A program made the position numbers and the translations under genes. Positions 37,701 to 46,449 of a stretch of DNA of 64,000 nt are shown here, one piece after another. Each line of letters opens with the position of its first letter. Within the stretch, counting starts at the first letter, position 1. The notes under the pieces are model-generated. The model was not told the origin of the DNA and ran no database searches. It was given only the letters and a program-made list of their open reading frames with translations. The stretch comes from RFSX01 sp964495785 (GTDB taxonomy: Bacteria > Bacteroidota > Bacteroidia > Chitinophagales > Saprospiraceae), in the NCBI GenBank assembly GCA_964495785.1, contig CAZBXL010000004.1, positions 29,962 to 93,961 of the forward strand, read 5' to 3'.

Positions 37701-37786
37701 GAGAAATACGTGACTTCATAATAAACGATAGCCTACTTTCGGTAATAGTAAGTAATGACTCAATAACCACATTTAAGTTTAAGTAA
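34706..37786 (+). CDS. FG-GAP/VCBS and ASPIC-UnbV repeat lipoprotein, paralogue 2 (interrupted by assembly gap)
   Basis: Apparent 1,026 residues, including 34 unknown ones from the N run. Lipobox LYSC (C21). Same layout as paralogues 1 and 3: N-terminal FG-GAP propeller, ASPIC/UnbV domain (around PTRGFES and NIGVG), C-terminal FG-GAP propeller. The frame happens to stay open across the gap. Aligning flanks with the paralogues (GGGV before, GFST after) shows that about 103-105 residues should lie there, so the real protein is probably close to 1,095 residues. An alternative ATG lies one codon downstream of the first. The gene is intact apart from missing data, not a pseudogene. Confidence 0.88.
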   Translation: MMHKTLSKFLIIAICSLLYSCANDKGSTGPLFELKSSEETGIEFSNNLVSTDSFNVYKYRNFYNGGGVXXXXXXXXXXXXXXXXXXXXXXXXXXXXXXXXXXGFSTHASFFDFDKDGDLDVYILNNSYEAIGSFNLRKNERPNRDVLGGDKLMENQNGKFVDISEKAGIYGSVIGFGLGVTVSDFNGDNWEDIFVSNDFFERDYLYINQKDGTFLEDLENQIHSISAASMGADAADIDNDGMTDIFVTDMLPVEYERLKTVTTFDDWNRYQYNLNNGYHHQFTRNMLHHNLGKDKFNEVSRYAGVEASDWSWGALFFDMDNDGLKDLFIANGIYKDLTDQDYLQYIANQSIIESLITDKGVNYKELIDIIPSNPIKNQSYKNEGLLQFSEYKNSGLNTESFSNGAAYGDLDNDGDLDLIVNNINMPCFIYENNSNPNKNKYIKLNLIGNKSNHYGVGAKITVKTNDQTLSYENIPTRGFESCMDPRPNIGVGSADNCDIVIVWPSGNINRLQNVTTNQTITIKESSENYLSNITEAKEIFTKTTPLIDYKKNENKYVDFNKERLIYHMRSNEGPRHAEGDINGDGLKDLVIPGAKSFETEIYIQTSSGKFRKKSSQESFRSVKESEHTKAILFDADGDTDLDIYLTSGGVELTPYSEYMYDHLLFNNGEGQFTLSKQRLPAQDHRISSNAIDYSDIDNDGDLDLFVGERIKIGKFGKRCSGYILTNDGKGNFKDMTETLCPELIDIGMITDGLFYDFDNDGDEDLISCGEYMPLLIFINEGGKFQKKEINSDIPLSGWWNRLHVTDINKDGYLDVIVGNHGENSRFEASEEHPMKLYFSDFDNNGTQEGVTTFNRDNGKDYPFALRHNLIDQMKGLKKRFPDFASFKDADITKIFTEEELGKADVLECNQLKTVLLLNDGSYNFSSVPLPAEAQLSPIYAIDTHDFNNDGEMDIVMGGNLYGVVPEIGIYDGTYGLFFRNEGDLKYTTQSDGDGLRVDGEIRDFIINDSLLSVIVSNDSITTFKFK
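34912..35011. other. Assembly gap (100 N)
   Basis: Exactly 100 N, the standard placeholder for a scaffold gap. It falls in the N-terminal propeller of paralogue 2, where the three tandem paralogues are most alike, so the break is probably due to repeats in assembly. The paralogues predict about 310 bp of true sequence here. Confidence 0.97.
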
Positions 37787-37788
37787 GA

Positions 37789-40700
37789 ATGATCAAGTAC
37801 ATTACATATACACTTCTGACAGCGACTCTCTTCTTATCATGTGCAGAAGAAACTATTACCGAAATAAAGAATACAGATTGGTTAGAAATAGATCCTGCTA
37901 AAAGCCACATAGATTTCAACAATAAATTGACGCCAGATATTAATAGAAATATCTTAGAGTATCTCTATTACTATAATGGCGGAGGCGTAGCGGTAGGTGA
38001 TCTCGATAACGATGGCTTTGAGGATATATACTTTTCAGGTAACGAGGTTCCTGATAGATTGTATTTCAATAAAGGTGACCTCGTATTCGAAGACAGAACT
38101 GAAGAATCCAAGATAATCTCAAGCAACAGTTGGTCTACAGGTGTCAGTATTGATGATGTCAATAATGATGGTGCTTTAGATATCTACGTTTGTAAAGTAG
38201 GTCTATTCTCAGATGGCAGTGTACACAATCTTTTATATATCAATAATGGAGATGGTACATTCTCTGAGTCATCAGAGCAATACGGATTAGATTTCTATGG
38301 ATTTTCTACTCAAGCTTCATTCTTTGATTATGATCAAGATGGGGATTTAGATATGTATCTTTTAAATCACTCAATACACTCACCAAGGAGCTATGGTAAT
38401 ACAGACAAACGGGCAATAAACGACAGCATATCCGGAGACAGGCTTTATGAAAATAGACTCAATGAAACAGAAAATAAATTTGTAGATGTCACAGCCAAAT
38501 CAAATATCTATAGCAGTGCATTAGGCTACGGCTTATGTGTAGTTACATCTGATATCAATGGTGATAACCTTATAGACATATACGTAGGAAACGACTTTCA
38601 CGAAAATGACTATCTCTACATCAATCAAGGAGATGGCACATTCATAGAGTCTATAGCGGATTATATGTCTCATACATCTAAGTTTACTATGGGTGTTGAC
38701 ATTGCGGATATGAATAATGATAATCTAAAAGATATTTACTCTACCGATATGCTACCTTTCTCAGCTGACGTAGCTATGAAATCAGGAGGCGAGGACACAG
38801 ACCAAATATTCAATATCAGAAAAGATTTTGGTTTTGAAGATCAATATGCTCGGAATAATTTTCAATTGCAAAGAGCACCTATGCAGTTTCAAGATATTGC
38901 ATTAGCTACTGAGACGTATGCCACAGATTGGAGCTGGGCAGCTCTTCTGCAAGACTTTAATAATGATGGCAAGAATGACATATTCGTCAGTAACGGAATC
39001 GTCCATAGACCTAATGATCTTGATTATATTAATTTTCTGAATAGCATCGATATCAAATCTCAGTCCGTGGAAGATAAGAAAGCTCATCTTGATGAGATGC
39101 TAAGTTTAATGCCATCTCAAGCTCTTAATAACATACTATTTACACAGAAAGAAGACCTACAATTTTCTGAACTTAAAAACTCAATGATAGGCCCAAAGAC
39201 ATTCTCTAACGGTGCTGCATACGCTGACTTGAATAATGACGGTACATTAGACCTTATTTGTAATAACATCAATCAAAAAGCAACCATACTTAATAATAAA
39301 AGTAATGCTAACAACAATTACCTTACTATTAACCTTGAAGATAAATCAAATAAGACCACTAAAAATTCTAAAGTAAGTATTTACTCTGGTGATCTGAAGA
39401 TTCATAAAGACTACGTGACCACGCGTGGATATCAATCGTCATGTAGTCACCTACTCCACTTTGGATTAAACAGTAATAATAAGGTCGACTCTATAATCAT
39501 TGTATGGCCAGATGATAGTATTCAAAAAATAGAGAATGTAGAGAGCAATCAGAGACTAACAATTACAAAAGAATCAAGCAATCAAAAGTTTAAAAAACGC
39601 AAAGCAGACGATGCCAAGCCATTGGTTTTTCAATTTCGTCATAATGAAAATAAATACTTAGACAGTGACTTTGATGTACTAATGCCTGAACTTTTATCTA
39701 AAGAAGGTCCTGCTGGTGTAAGCGCAGACTTTAACGGTGATGGACTTAATGATATTTTCATAGGTGGTGCTTCACTTCAGGAGCCAGTGCTATTCTTAGC
39801 CAATAAAAATGGTTCCTACACAGCTATAGATAACAGGGACTTTAAAGTGGATGCTAAGTACGAAGATACTGCAGCAGCAACTATAGACTTTGATAAAGAT
39901 GGAGATTTGGATTTATATATTGCGAGCGGAGGTAATCAGAATACAGAATTGGACAAGCTCTTAGAAGACAGAATATACCTCAATGATGGCAAGGGAAACT
40001 TAAAGAGAATACCTCTATCACTGCCCCATACTAATGGTGGCACTGTCTCTGTGGCTGACTATGATAACGACGGCTATGACGATATTTTTATTGGCGCCAG
40101 ATCTATACCTTTTTCATATGGTCTGTCTCCATATAGCTTTATATTAAATAATAAATCTGGCCAAGGAGTTACTATCGCTTATAAAGAAAGATATGGAATG
40201 ATAACGGATAGCCAATGGGTTGATTATGACAATGATGATGATCTTGATTTGTTATTCTGCGGTGATTGGATGGGTATAGTTATTATGCAAAATCAAGGTA
40301 ACGGAACACTAAAATATCAGTCTGATGACATCGGCTTAGGCCAATATGGAATGTGGAACGCTATCGATACATACGACTATAATAATGACGGCGTCTTAGA
40401 TATAATCGGAGCTAATGTAGGTACTAACTTTAAGTGGAAAGTCGATGATAACAAAGGAGTGACAATGTCTGTTCTTGATATAGATGGCAATAAAAAAACT
40501 GAACCTCTTATCTACTATAACTATATGGGAGTAAACATGCCATTTGCGTCATTAGATAAACTAAAGTCACAAGCGCCTATACTTAAAAAGCAATTCTCAG
40601 ATTACCAGAGTTTTTCTAAGGTGAGATCCATCAGCGATATCGATGCAGCAAATGGAAAAGCCATCGTAGAATCTAAGCAATTAAATAATTTCTACACGAC

Positions 40701-41037
40701 CCTGTTCTTATCAGAGAATGGTAAATTCAAACCCATACCATTAGATGGGATGATACAATATAGTACTATACAGGATATTGAGATTAATAATCAGGGAGAT
40801 ATGATTTACGTAGCCAATAGTAATAACATGATTACTGAACTGGGGCAAAATTCTGGACTAAGTGGGGGTATTTTAAGTCAATACGATTCAGAGAGTCAAC
40901 AATTTACCTCAGATAAAGCACTCAATCTTCCTTTTGATATCAACACGAGGCAGATATTAGATTTAGATGAAAGTAGGTATCTGATACTTTGTAATGATGA
41001 CTATCAATATATCATTAACAAGCCATCAGTTGAGTAA
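37789..41037 (+). CDS. FG-GAP/VCBS and ASPIC-UnbV repeat lipoprotein, paralogue 3
   Basis: 1,082 residues with lipobox FLSC (C18). Calcium-loop FG-GAP repeats (for example DLDNDGFED, DYDQDGDLD, DFNNDGKND), an ASPIC/UnbV domain around residues 515-600 (TTRGYQSS, HFGLN) and a second propeller to the C-terminus. It starts 2 bp after the stop of paralogue 2, so all four lipoprotein genes from 30853 form one unit. Its last 12 bp overlap the end of the convergent tetR gene. Function as for paralogue 1: unknown, probably surface-exposed. Confidence 0.9.
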   Translation: MIKYITYTLLTATLFLSCAEETITEIKNTDWLEIDPAKSHIDFNNKLTPDINRNILEYLYYYNGGGVAVGDLDNDGFEDIYFSGNEVPDRLYFNKGDLVFEDRTEESKIISSNSWSTGVSIDDVNNDGALDIYVCKVGLFSDGSVHNLLYINNGDGTFSESSEQYGLDFYGFSTQASFFDYDQDGDLDMYLLNHSIHSPRSYGNTDKRAINDSISGDRLYENRLNETENKFVDVTAKSNIYSSALGYGLCVVTSDINGDNLIDIYVGNDFHENDYLYINQGDGTFIESIADYMSHTSKFTMGVDIADMNNDNLKDIYSTDMLPFSADVAMKSGGEDTDQIFNIRKDFGFEDQYARNNFQLQRAPMQFQDIALATETYATDWSWAALLQDFNNDGKNDIFVSNGIVHRPNDLDYINFLNSIDIKSQSVEDKKAHLDEMLSLMPSQALNNILFTQKEDLQFSELKNSMIGPKTFSNGAAYADLNNDGTLDLICNNINQKATILNNKSNANNNYLTINLEDKSNKTTKNSKVSIYSGDLKIHKDYVTTRGYQSSCSHLLHFGLNSNNKVDSIIIVWPDDSIQKIENVESNQRLTITKESSNQKFKKRKADDAKPLVFQFRHNENKYLDSDFDVLMPELLSKEGPAGVSADFNGDGLNDIFIGGASLQEPVLFLANKNGSYTAIDNRDFKVDAKYEDTAAATIDFDKDGDLDLYIASGGNQNTELDKLLEDRIYLNDGKGNLKRIPLSLPHTNGGTVSVADYDNDGYDDIFIGARSIPFSYGLSPYSFILNNKSGQGVTIAYKERYGMITDSQWVDYDNDDDLDLLFCGDWMGIVIMQNQGNGTLKYQSDDIGLGQYGMWNAIDTYDYNNDGVLDIIGANVGTNFKWKVDDNKGVTMSVLDIDGNKKTEPLIYYNYMGVNMPFASLDKLKSQAPILKKQFSDYQSFSKVRSISDIDAANGKAIVESKQLNNFYTTLFLSENGKFKPIPLDGMIQYSTIQDIEINNQGDMIYVANSNNMITELGQNSGLSGGILSQYDSESQQFTSDKALNLPFDINTRQILDLDESRYLILCNDDYQYIINKPSVE

Positions 41038-41703
41038 CTTCTGTGTATAGAAGTTGAGCATTTTTTCTAAAGCTCTATGATTTTTATCCTTTTTTCCAAT
41101 ATCGGATAGGCCAGGGAGATGTTCGGAAAAGTAAATCTGATTATTAGCCATTTCGTACAAGTTACTGGCTAGTGATTTCTTGTACGGAAATTTTTTATTG
41201 ACTTCACTGATGTGTTGTTCGATGATCGATATCAGATTCATGTGGCTCAGAAACAACCCTTCTTTATTTTCTTTATCGACTGCAATCGTATGGTAGGCTT
41301 TGGCTCCTTCCTTGACGATTATCCGGTGTAGCACATTCTCATTAATATATTCTGTCAGTTCGTTCTCAGTAGATGCTGCAGCAATATTGTGCAATACAAC
41401 ACGCAGCCTTTCCGCAGCATCATCTATATTTTTAGTATTAATTTGGATAAGGTAAGAAACCCACTCTGCATACCATGAGCATAAAAAAACAAGAAGTATA
41501 TGTTTATTCTCAAAGTACCTGTAAATTGAAGTTTCTGTAGATGAGATTTCTTTTGCTAACTTTTTGAACGTAAAAGATTCGAAACCTAATTTATCGATAA
41601 GAAGTACGCTGTATTTCAATATTTTTTGGCCAAATTCCGTGTTCTGAGGGTCTTTATGATATAAACCACTCGAAATCCTAAACTTGAGATCTACAGCCAT
41701 CAA
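41026..41703 (-). CDS. TetR/AcrR-family transcriptional regulator
   Basis: 225 residues. An N-terminal helix-turn-helix at about 28-72 includes GFESFTFKKLAKEISSTETS and IYRYFENKHILL, the TetR recognition-helix pattern. The C-terminal ligand domain is divergent and ligand-unspecific by eye. It is divergent from the 94-residue ORF and the SulP/carbonic anhydrase genes, with 133 bp between, so it is the likely local regulator of that unit and of itself. It converges on, and overlaps by 12 bp, the last UnbV gene. Confidence 0.85.
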   Translation of the reverse strand: MMAVDLKFRISSGLYHKDPQNTEFGQKILKYSVLLIDKLGFESFTFKKLAKEISSTETSIYRYFENKHILLVFLCSWYAEWVSYLIQINTKNIDDAAERLRVVLHNIAAASTENELTEYINENVLHRIIVKEGAKAYHTIAVDKENKEGLFLSHMNLISIIEQHISEVNKKFPYKKSLASNLYEMANNQIYFSEHLPGLSDIGKKDKNHRALEKMLNFYTQKLLN

Positions 41704-41760
41704 TTAATTTTAATATCTAAAAATAATAAAAACACACGTAATAAAGTAATGCATTCTGCT

Positions 41761-41823
41761 TGTATAGCATAAAAACTATATAAGAAAGTAATATTTAATT
41801 TTTGTATAGTAATACTATCTTTA
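41761..41823. promoter_or_regulatory. Candidate operator/promoter region, tetR-SulP divergent gap
   Basis: Two short inverted motifs with the same TATAG/CTATA flavour lie here: TATAG...CTATA at 41763-41780 and ATAGT-AAT-ACTAT at 41806-41818. They are in the 133-bp gap between the divergent TetR gene and the SulP unit. TATCTTTA at 41816-41823 is a near match to the TAnnTTTG box. Suggestive of TetR control, but each motif is short in AT-rich DNA. Confidence 0.3.
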
Positions 41824-41836
41824 TTATATTAGACAT

Positions 41837-42121
41837 GTGAATAAAATCTTCATCATATTAATAACTTTGGTGACTGCATATCAGGCGCTACCAACGTTTC
41901 ATAGCTATAATGAAGAGAACCTAATCACTAATGAGATCTCTAATGATTCTTTAGAAATTGAGTTGGAAGAAGTGGCTGATAATGATAGCGAAAAAATTAA
42001 TTCTCAATACACATTATTAGCTGAGTCACAAGAGGATTTAACTATTTCAGGTTTTATGTTATCTAATTTGCCACCACAGTTTTTTATAGATCTGAAGTAC
42101 CCTCCCCCCGAGAGATCCTAA
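41837..42121 (+). CDS. Small exported protein of unknown function
   Basis: 94 residues from a GTG start at 41837; the nearby ATG at 41835 reads straight into a stop. A hydrophobic N-terminus (about 3-17) suggests a signal peptide. The middle is acidic (Glu/Asp/Ser), and the tail ends with a proline-rich YPPPERS. Family not recognised. It lies 117 bp upstream of the SulP gene and could belong to the same TetR-controlled unit. The GTG start and small size lower confidence. Confidence 0.5.
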   Translation: MNKIFIILITLVTAYQALPTFHSYNEENLITNEISNDSLEIELEEVADNDSEKINSQYTLLAESQEDLTISGFMLSNLPPQFFIDLKYPPPERS

Positions 42122-42238
42122 GTACAACACTTAATGGATATCACGATTTGCTGAACAAATAAATAGGCAACTCTATTAAGATATGTATAAGGCAACTCTT
42201 ATTGAATATTTGTAATTAACATTCTCACAAAAATCACT

Positions 42239-43834
42239 ATGCATTTAGAAAACAATAACTCTATTATTGGAAACTTAAAAAATGACTTTCCCGCAAGTAT
42301 AATTGTATTCCTCGTTGCCGTTCCACTATGTCTCGGTATAGCATTAGCCTCAGGGGCACCTTTATTTTCTGGTATCATAGCTGGTATCATAGGAGGTATT
42401 GTCGTAGGAGCACTCAGCGGGTCTAATCTTGGAGTCAGTGGTCCTGCTGCAGGTCTTGCAGTCATTGTATTGAATGCCATAACTGAACTTGGAGCATTTG
42501 AAACATTTTTACTCGCTGTGGTAATAGGTGGTTTCCTCCAATTGATATTAGGATTCTTGCAAGCCGGAATAATTGCCTATTATTTTCCATCTTCAGTTAT
42601 TAAGGGAATGCTCTCCGGCATCGGTATCATCATAATACTTAAGCAAATACCTCATGCATTTGGGTATGACAAAGATTATGAAGGTTCTGTGTCTTTTAAT
42701 CAACCTGATGGACACAACACTTTATCGGAATTGTTTTACATGTTTGAAGCAGTCACTCCAGGAGCTATAATCATTACAGTAATATCAATGATCATATTGA
42801 TACTCTGGGAGAGGCCATTCATGAAGAACATTAAGATATTTAAATTTATTCAAGGACCACTTGTGGTTGTTGCAATTGGTATAATATTAAATCTCGTTTT
42901 GAGCAGTACAGATATGGCTCTTAGCGCAGAACAAATTGTAGCGATACCAGTAGCAGGAGGTTTTTCAGATTTTGTTAATCAATTTACACTACCTGATTTT
43001 ACTCAGTGGAATAATCCACAAGTCTGGACAGTAGCCTTTACGATAGCTGTTGTCGCAAGTATTGAGACACTCTTATGTCTCGAAGCCACTGACAAATTAG
43101 ATCCTGATAAGAATATCACACCTACTAACAGAGAGTTAAAAGCACAAGGCGTAGGTAATATCATATCTGGACTTATCGGAGGCCTTCCTATCACACAGGT
43201 TATCGTAAGAAGTTCTACCAATATTCAATCTGGTGGTAAGACAAAGATGTCAGCAATTTTGCACGGTTTTATACTCCTCATATCCGCAGCTTTGATTCCC
43301 ACATTATTGAATAAAATTCCGCTTGCGAGTCTTGCTGCCATATTATTTTTAGTAGGTTATAAATTGGCGAAGCCATCACTATTTAAATCAATGTACAATA
43401 ATGGTTGGATGAGTTTTGTACCATTTATCGTTACTATTTTAGGTATTGTATTCACGGATTTGCTCACAGGAATAGGCATCGGTATGGTCGTCGCCATATT
43501 TATAATTCTATACAATAATTATAGAAAACCATTCTTATTCGAAAAAGAAGAACATATCAATGACGGCGTGATTCGTATAGAGTTAGCAGAAGATGTAACG
43601 TTTATTAATAAGGCTAATATTCAAAGGGCATTAGCGTCTATTCCTGATTATTCTAAAGTTATCATAGATGCCTCTAAGTCTGTTAATATTGACATAGATA
43701 TTCTTGAAATAATTGAAGATTTCAAAACACAAGTTGACAACAGACATATCGAACTTGAAATAATAGACAGAAAAAGAAAAGGACTTACTAAAGCGCCTTC
43801 TAAATCATTTGAAAAAGAAATGTCATCAGACTAA
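42239..43834 (+). CDS. SulP-family anion transporter, bicarbonate-type candidate
   Basis: 531 residues. The N-terminal stretch NDFPASIIVFLVAVPLCLGIALASGAPLFSG and GLGVSGPAAG-like NLGVSGPAAGLAV are SulP signatures. A multi-helix core reaches about residue 425, followed by a short STAS-like domain (about 435-520). SulP members carry sulfate, bicarbonate or other anions. The beta-carbonic anhydrase 41 bp downstream points to bicarbonate, as in BicA-type systems. The pairing is known in many bacteria; transport direction and substrate are inferred. Confidence 0.88.
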   Translation: MHLENNNSIIGNLKNDFPASIIVFLVAVPLCLGIALASGAPLFSGIIAGIIGGIVVGALSGSNLGVSGPAAGLAVIVLNAITELGAFETFLLAVVIGGFLQLILGFLQAGIIAYYFPSSVIKGMLSGIGIIIILKQIPHAFGYDKDYEGSVSFNQPDGHNTLSELFYMFEAVTPGAIIITVISMIILILWERPFMKNIKIFKFIQGPLVVVAIGIILNLVLSSTDMALSAEQIVAIPVAGGFSDFVNQFTLPDFTQWNNPQVWTVAFTIAVVASIETLLCLEATDKLDPDKNITPTNRELKAQGVGNIISGLIGGLPITQVIVRSSTNIQSGGKTKMSAILHGFILLISAALIPTLLNKIPLASLAAILFLVGYKLAKPSLFKSMYNNGWMSFVPFIVTILGIVFTDLLTGIGIGMVVAIFIILYNNYRKPFLFEKEEHINDGVIRIELAEDVTFINKANIQRALASIPDYSKVIIDASKSVNIDIDILEIIEDFKTQVDNRHIELEIIDRKRKGLTKAPSKSFEKEMSSD

Positions 43835-43875
43835 TCATTAAAATCACTATTCACTAATAATAATATTCTAATAAA

Positions 43876-44520
43876 ATGGAAGCAATAACAGATAATAGTA
43901 TAACACAAAACAGTTCTTCACAAGCCAGATTAGGAACAGCTGATTGCATCACTATGCTCAAAGAGGGCAATAGAAGATTTACAGAAAATAAAGCTATCAA
44001 CAGAGACCTACATGCTCAAGTTAAAGAAACGGCTACAGGGCAATATCCTTACGCAGCAGTTGTAAGTTGTATCGATTCGCGTATACCGACGGAAGTTGTA
44101 TTTGACCAAGGTATAGGAGATATATTTAATGCAAGGATAGCTGGTAATTTTGTCAATGAAGATATTCTTGGCTCATTAGAATTTGCATGTAAGTTAGCCG
44201 GTTCTAAGCTTATAGTCATCATGGGACATACTTCTTGCGGCGCTGTAAAAGGAGCCTGTGATCATGCTAAGCTTGGCAATCTTACTAATATGCTTGCACA
44301 CATAACACCGAGTGTAGACGCTGTAAAGACACCAGAAGGAGCAGAACGATCATCTAAAAATTTAGATTTTGTAAATGAAGTCGCTGTAGAAAATGTCAAA
44401 AGAACAATTCAAAAAGTCAAGGACAAAAGCCCCGTACTTAATGAAATGTACGAGAATAAAGAGATAGACATCGTAGGAGCTATGTATGATGTAAAATCAG
44501 GAAGCGTTAACTTTCTGTAA
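43876..44520 (+). CDS. Beta-carbonic anhydrase
   Basis: 214 residues. Zinc ligands and active-site dyad are in place: C65, D67 and R69 in CIDSR; H118 and C121 in GHTSCGAVKG. ARIAGNFVNEDILGSLEFA (87-105) is also typical. It interconverts CO2 and bicarbonate in the cytoplasm. It is cotranscribed with the SulP transporter and closed by the strong terminator at 44533-44572. The N-terminal 20 residues are polar and show no signal peptide. Confidence 0.95.
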   Translation: MEAITDNSITQNSSSQARLGTADCITMLKEGNRRFTENKAINRDLHAQVKETATGQYPYAAVVSCIDSRIPTEVVFDQGIGDIFNARIAGNFVNEDILGSLEFACKLAGSKLIVIMGHTSCGAVKGACDHAKLGNLTNMLAHITPSVDAVKTPEGAERSSKNLDFVNEVAVENVKRTIQKVKDKSPVLNEMYENKEIDIVGAMYDVKSGSVNFL

Positions 44521-44532
44521 TAAAGCAAGTAT

Positions 44533-44572
44533 AAAAAAAGCGGCTTAATCAGTGATTAAGCCGCTTTTTTTT
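44533..44572. terminator. Strong bidirectional intrinsic terminator
   Basis: A-run, CGGCTTAATC, short loop, GATTAAGCCG, T-run. The long stem with 7 A on one side and 8 T on the other can end transcription of the carbonic anhydrase from the left and of doxX from the right. Confidence 0.92.
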
Positions 44573-44626
44573 GAGATATATTGTAATATTAAATTCTGAT
44601 ATTACTATCAGTAATATTTTATTCTA

Positions 44627-44998
44627 CTATGTAAATTTAAATATGTCTAAACCTCTAAGCCAACCTGCAACCCATACAATAATGAGATAAATAGATGCTG
44701 CAAGAAATGATTGGTTTTCAGCTATAGGATGCGACATATGAAAAACGATAGCACCGCCAAAATAGGCACTTAACAATAATGCACCCAATGTCATTGTACG
44801 GGGTATAAGGAATAGTATGAGAGCGATAATCTCTCCCAGGCCTATAATAAATGTCCAGTCGCCGAGGCCATTACTGTCCAGCATATCTACAGCCTCTTGA
44901 GCCTGCATTAATTTGCCTCCTGCACTCATCATGAGCATAAAAGTCAACCCGGCGGTAATGACCCATCCAAGATTTCTTATTGTAAGATACTTTTGCAT
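44627..44998 (-). CDS. DoxX-family membrane protein
   Basis: 123 residues with four hydrophobic segments and the pattern MSAGGKLMQAQEAVDML (residues 24-40) typical of the DoxX/DoxD-like group, small inner-membrane proteins with no settled function. It lies 49 bp downstream of the succinate-semialdehyde dehydrogenase gene on the same strand, so it may be the last gene of that unit. Confidence 0.72.
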   Translation of the reverse strand: MQKYLTIRNLGWVITAGLTFMLMMSAGGKLMQAQEAVDMLDSNGLGDWTFIIGLGEIIALILFLIPRTMTLGALLLSAYFGGAIVFHMSHPIAENQSFLAASIYLIIVWVAGWLRGLDIFKFT

Positions 44999-45047
44999 TT
45001 CGTTTGTTTTCTTGATTTAGGAAATGTCTAATATACTGAATTAGTAT

Positions 45048-46415
45048 CTATTTAATATAGACAGTCTTGATATTGACAAATTCCCTTATACCATAGTAAC
45101 TTAATTCTCTACCATAACCACTTGTCTTAGCTCCACCAAAAGGTAATCGAGGATCAGATTTAACAAATTGATTAACGAAAGCACAACCTACATCTAATTC
45201 TTCTTTGGCTATTCTCTCCCCTCTTTCGATGTCTTTAGTAAATACACAAGCTCCTAATCCAAAGCGTGTATCATTAGCTATTCCTATCGCTTCATTTTCA
45301 TCCTTGACCTTTATTACAGATGCTACAGGGCCAAATATCTCATCATCATAAGCTGGCATTCCTGGCTTAACATTCGTTAATATCGTAGCAGGATAATAAG
45401 CACCCTCACTATCTGGAACTGTTCCACCTAAGATCAGATCGGCTCCAGCGCTGACACTGTCTACGACTTGTTGATGGACCTCATCTCTAAGATCATGTCT
45501 CGCCATAGGTCCTAAATCTACCTCTTGCATGGGATCACCCATAAGGGCAGAGCTCATCTTCTCTTTAAACTTTTCTAAGAAATCATCATATACCTGCTCC
45601 ACAACAATGAACCTCTTGGCACCTATGCAACTCTGACCAGCATTCAGCAATCTCGACTTGGTACATTGGTCTACAGCCAATTCAATATCTGCATCTTCTA
45701 ATACGATATAAGGATCACTACCACCTAATTCTAATACTGTCTTTTTAATATTCTCACCACATCTTGAAGCAACAGCGGCACCTGCAGGTTCACTACCTGT
45801 CAGAGTTGCAGCTTTGATAATCGGATTATCAAGAATCGCATTAACTTGCTTACTACCGACTAATAATGTCTTAAATGAAAATTCAGGGAAGCCTGCATCT
45901 CGAAAGACTTCTTCTATATACAATGCACACTGTGGCACATTACTGGCGTGCTTAAGTATACCCACGTTACCCGCCATGAGTGCAGGTGCTGCAAATCTAA
46001 ATACTTGCCAGAACGGATAATTCCAAGGCATCACTGCCAGAACAACTCCCATGGGACGATAACAAATAAGACTCTTAGAAGCATCTGAATCGACGACTTC
46101 GTCCGCAAGAAACTCTTCCGCTTTCTCAGCATAGTAACGGCACACCCAAGCACATTTTTCAACTTCACCTATGGCAGAGCTATAGGTCTTCCCCATTTCT
46201 TTCGTCATTGTCTCAGCATACTTTTCCTTTCGCTCTTCAAGAATATCTGCAGCTTTAAGCATCATGGAGGCTCTTTGTGCATAGCTTGTATTTCTATAAG
46301 TATTATATACATCTTGACATCTATCTAAGATATCCTTGACTTCAGAATCGGTATGTAGATCATACGTCTCTATCTCTTCGTTTGTTGCTGGATTTCGGCT
46401 TGTTATCGATGACAT
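45048..46415 (-). CDS. NAD(P)-dependent succinate-semialdehyde dehydrogenase
   Basis: 455 residues, ALDH superfamily. General base E229 in LELGGSDP and catalytic Cys263 in NAGQSCIGAKR are present, and the whole sequence follows the short Sad/YneI-like or cyanobacterial succinate-semialdehyde dehydrogenase type. C-terminal PFGGAKTSGYGRELS is typical. It oxidises succinate semialdehyde to succinate. It starts 34 bp after the stop of the acetolactate-synthase-like ThDP gene; this pairing is what suggests a 2-oxoglutarate bypass. Other aldehydes cannot be excluded by sequence alone. Confidence 0.88.
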   Translation of the reverse strand: MSSITSRNPATNEEIETYDLHTDSEVKDILDRCQDVYNTYRNTSYAQRASMMLKAADILEERKEKYAETMTKEMGKTYSSAIGEVEKCAWVCRYYAEKAEEFLADEVVDSDASKSLICYRPMGVVLAVMPWNYPFWQVFRFAAPALMAGNVGILKHASNVPQCALYIEEVFRDAGFPEFSFKTLLVGSKQVNAILDNPIIKAATLTGSEPAGAAVASRCGENIKKTVLELGGSDPYIVLEDADIELAVDQCTKSRLLNAGQSCIGAKRFIVVEQVYDDFLEKFKEKMSSALMGDPMQEVDLGPMARHDLRDEVHQQVVDSVSAGADLILGGTVPDSEGAYYPATILTNVKPGMPAYDDEIFGPVASVIKVKDENEAIGIANDTRFGLGACVFTKDIERGERIAKEELDVGCAFVNQFVKSDPRLPFGGAKTSGYGRELSYYGIREFVNIKTVYIK

Positions 46416-46449
46416 ATTTCTTTTGAGATTTTTGTTTTTAGAAAATATT

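Noticed and set aside
34706..37786. UnbV paralogue 2 as a pseudogene or truncated copy
   Set aside because: The shortening is explained fully by the 100-N placeholder; both sides are in frame and complete.
30853..41037. CRISPR-like or satellite repeats
   Set aside because: The repeated GATxxxGATGG-type patterns come from codons of calcium-loop motifs in FG-GAP repeats; spacing is irregular and copies are degenerate.
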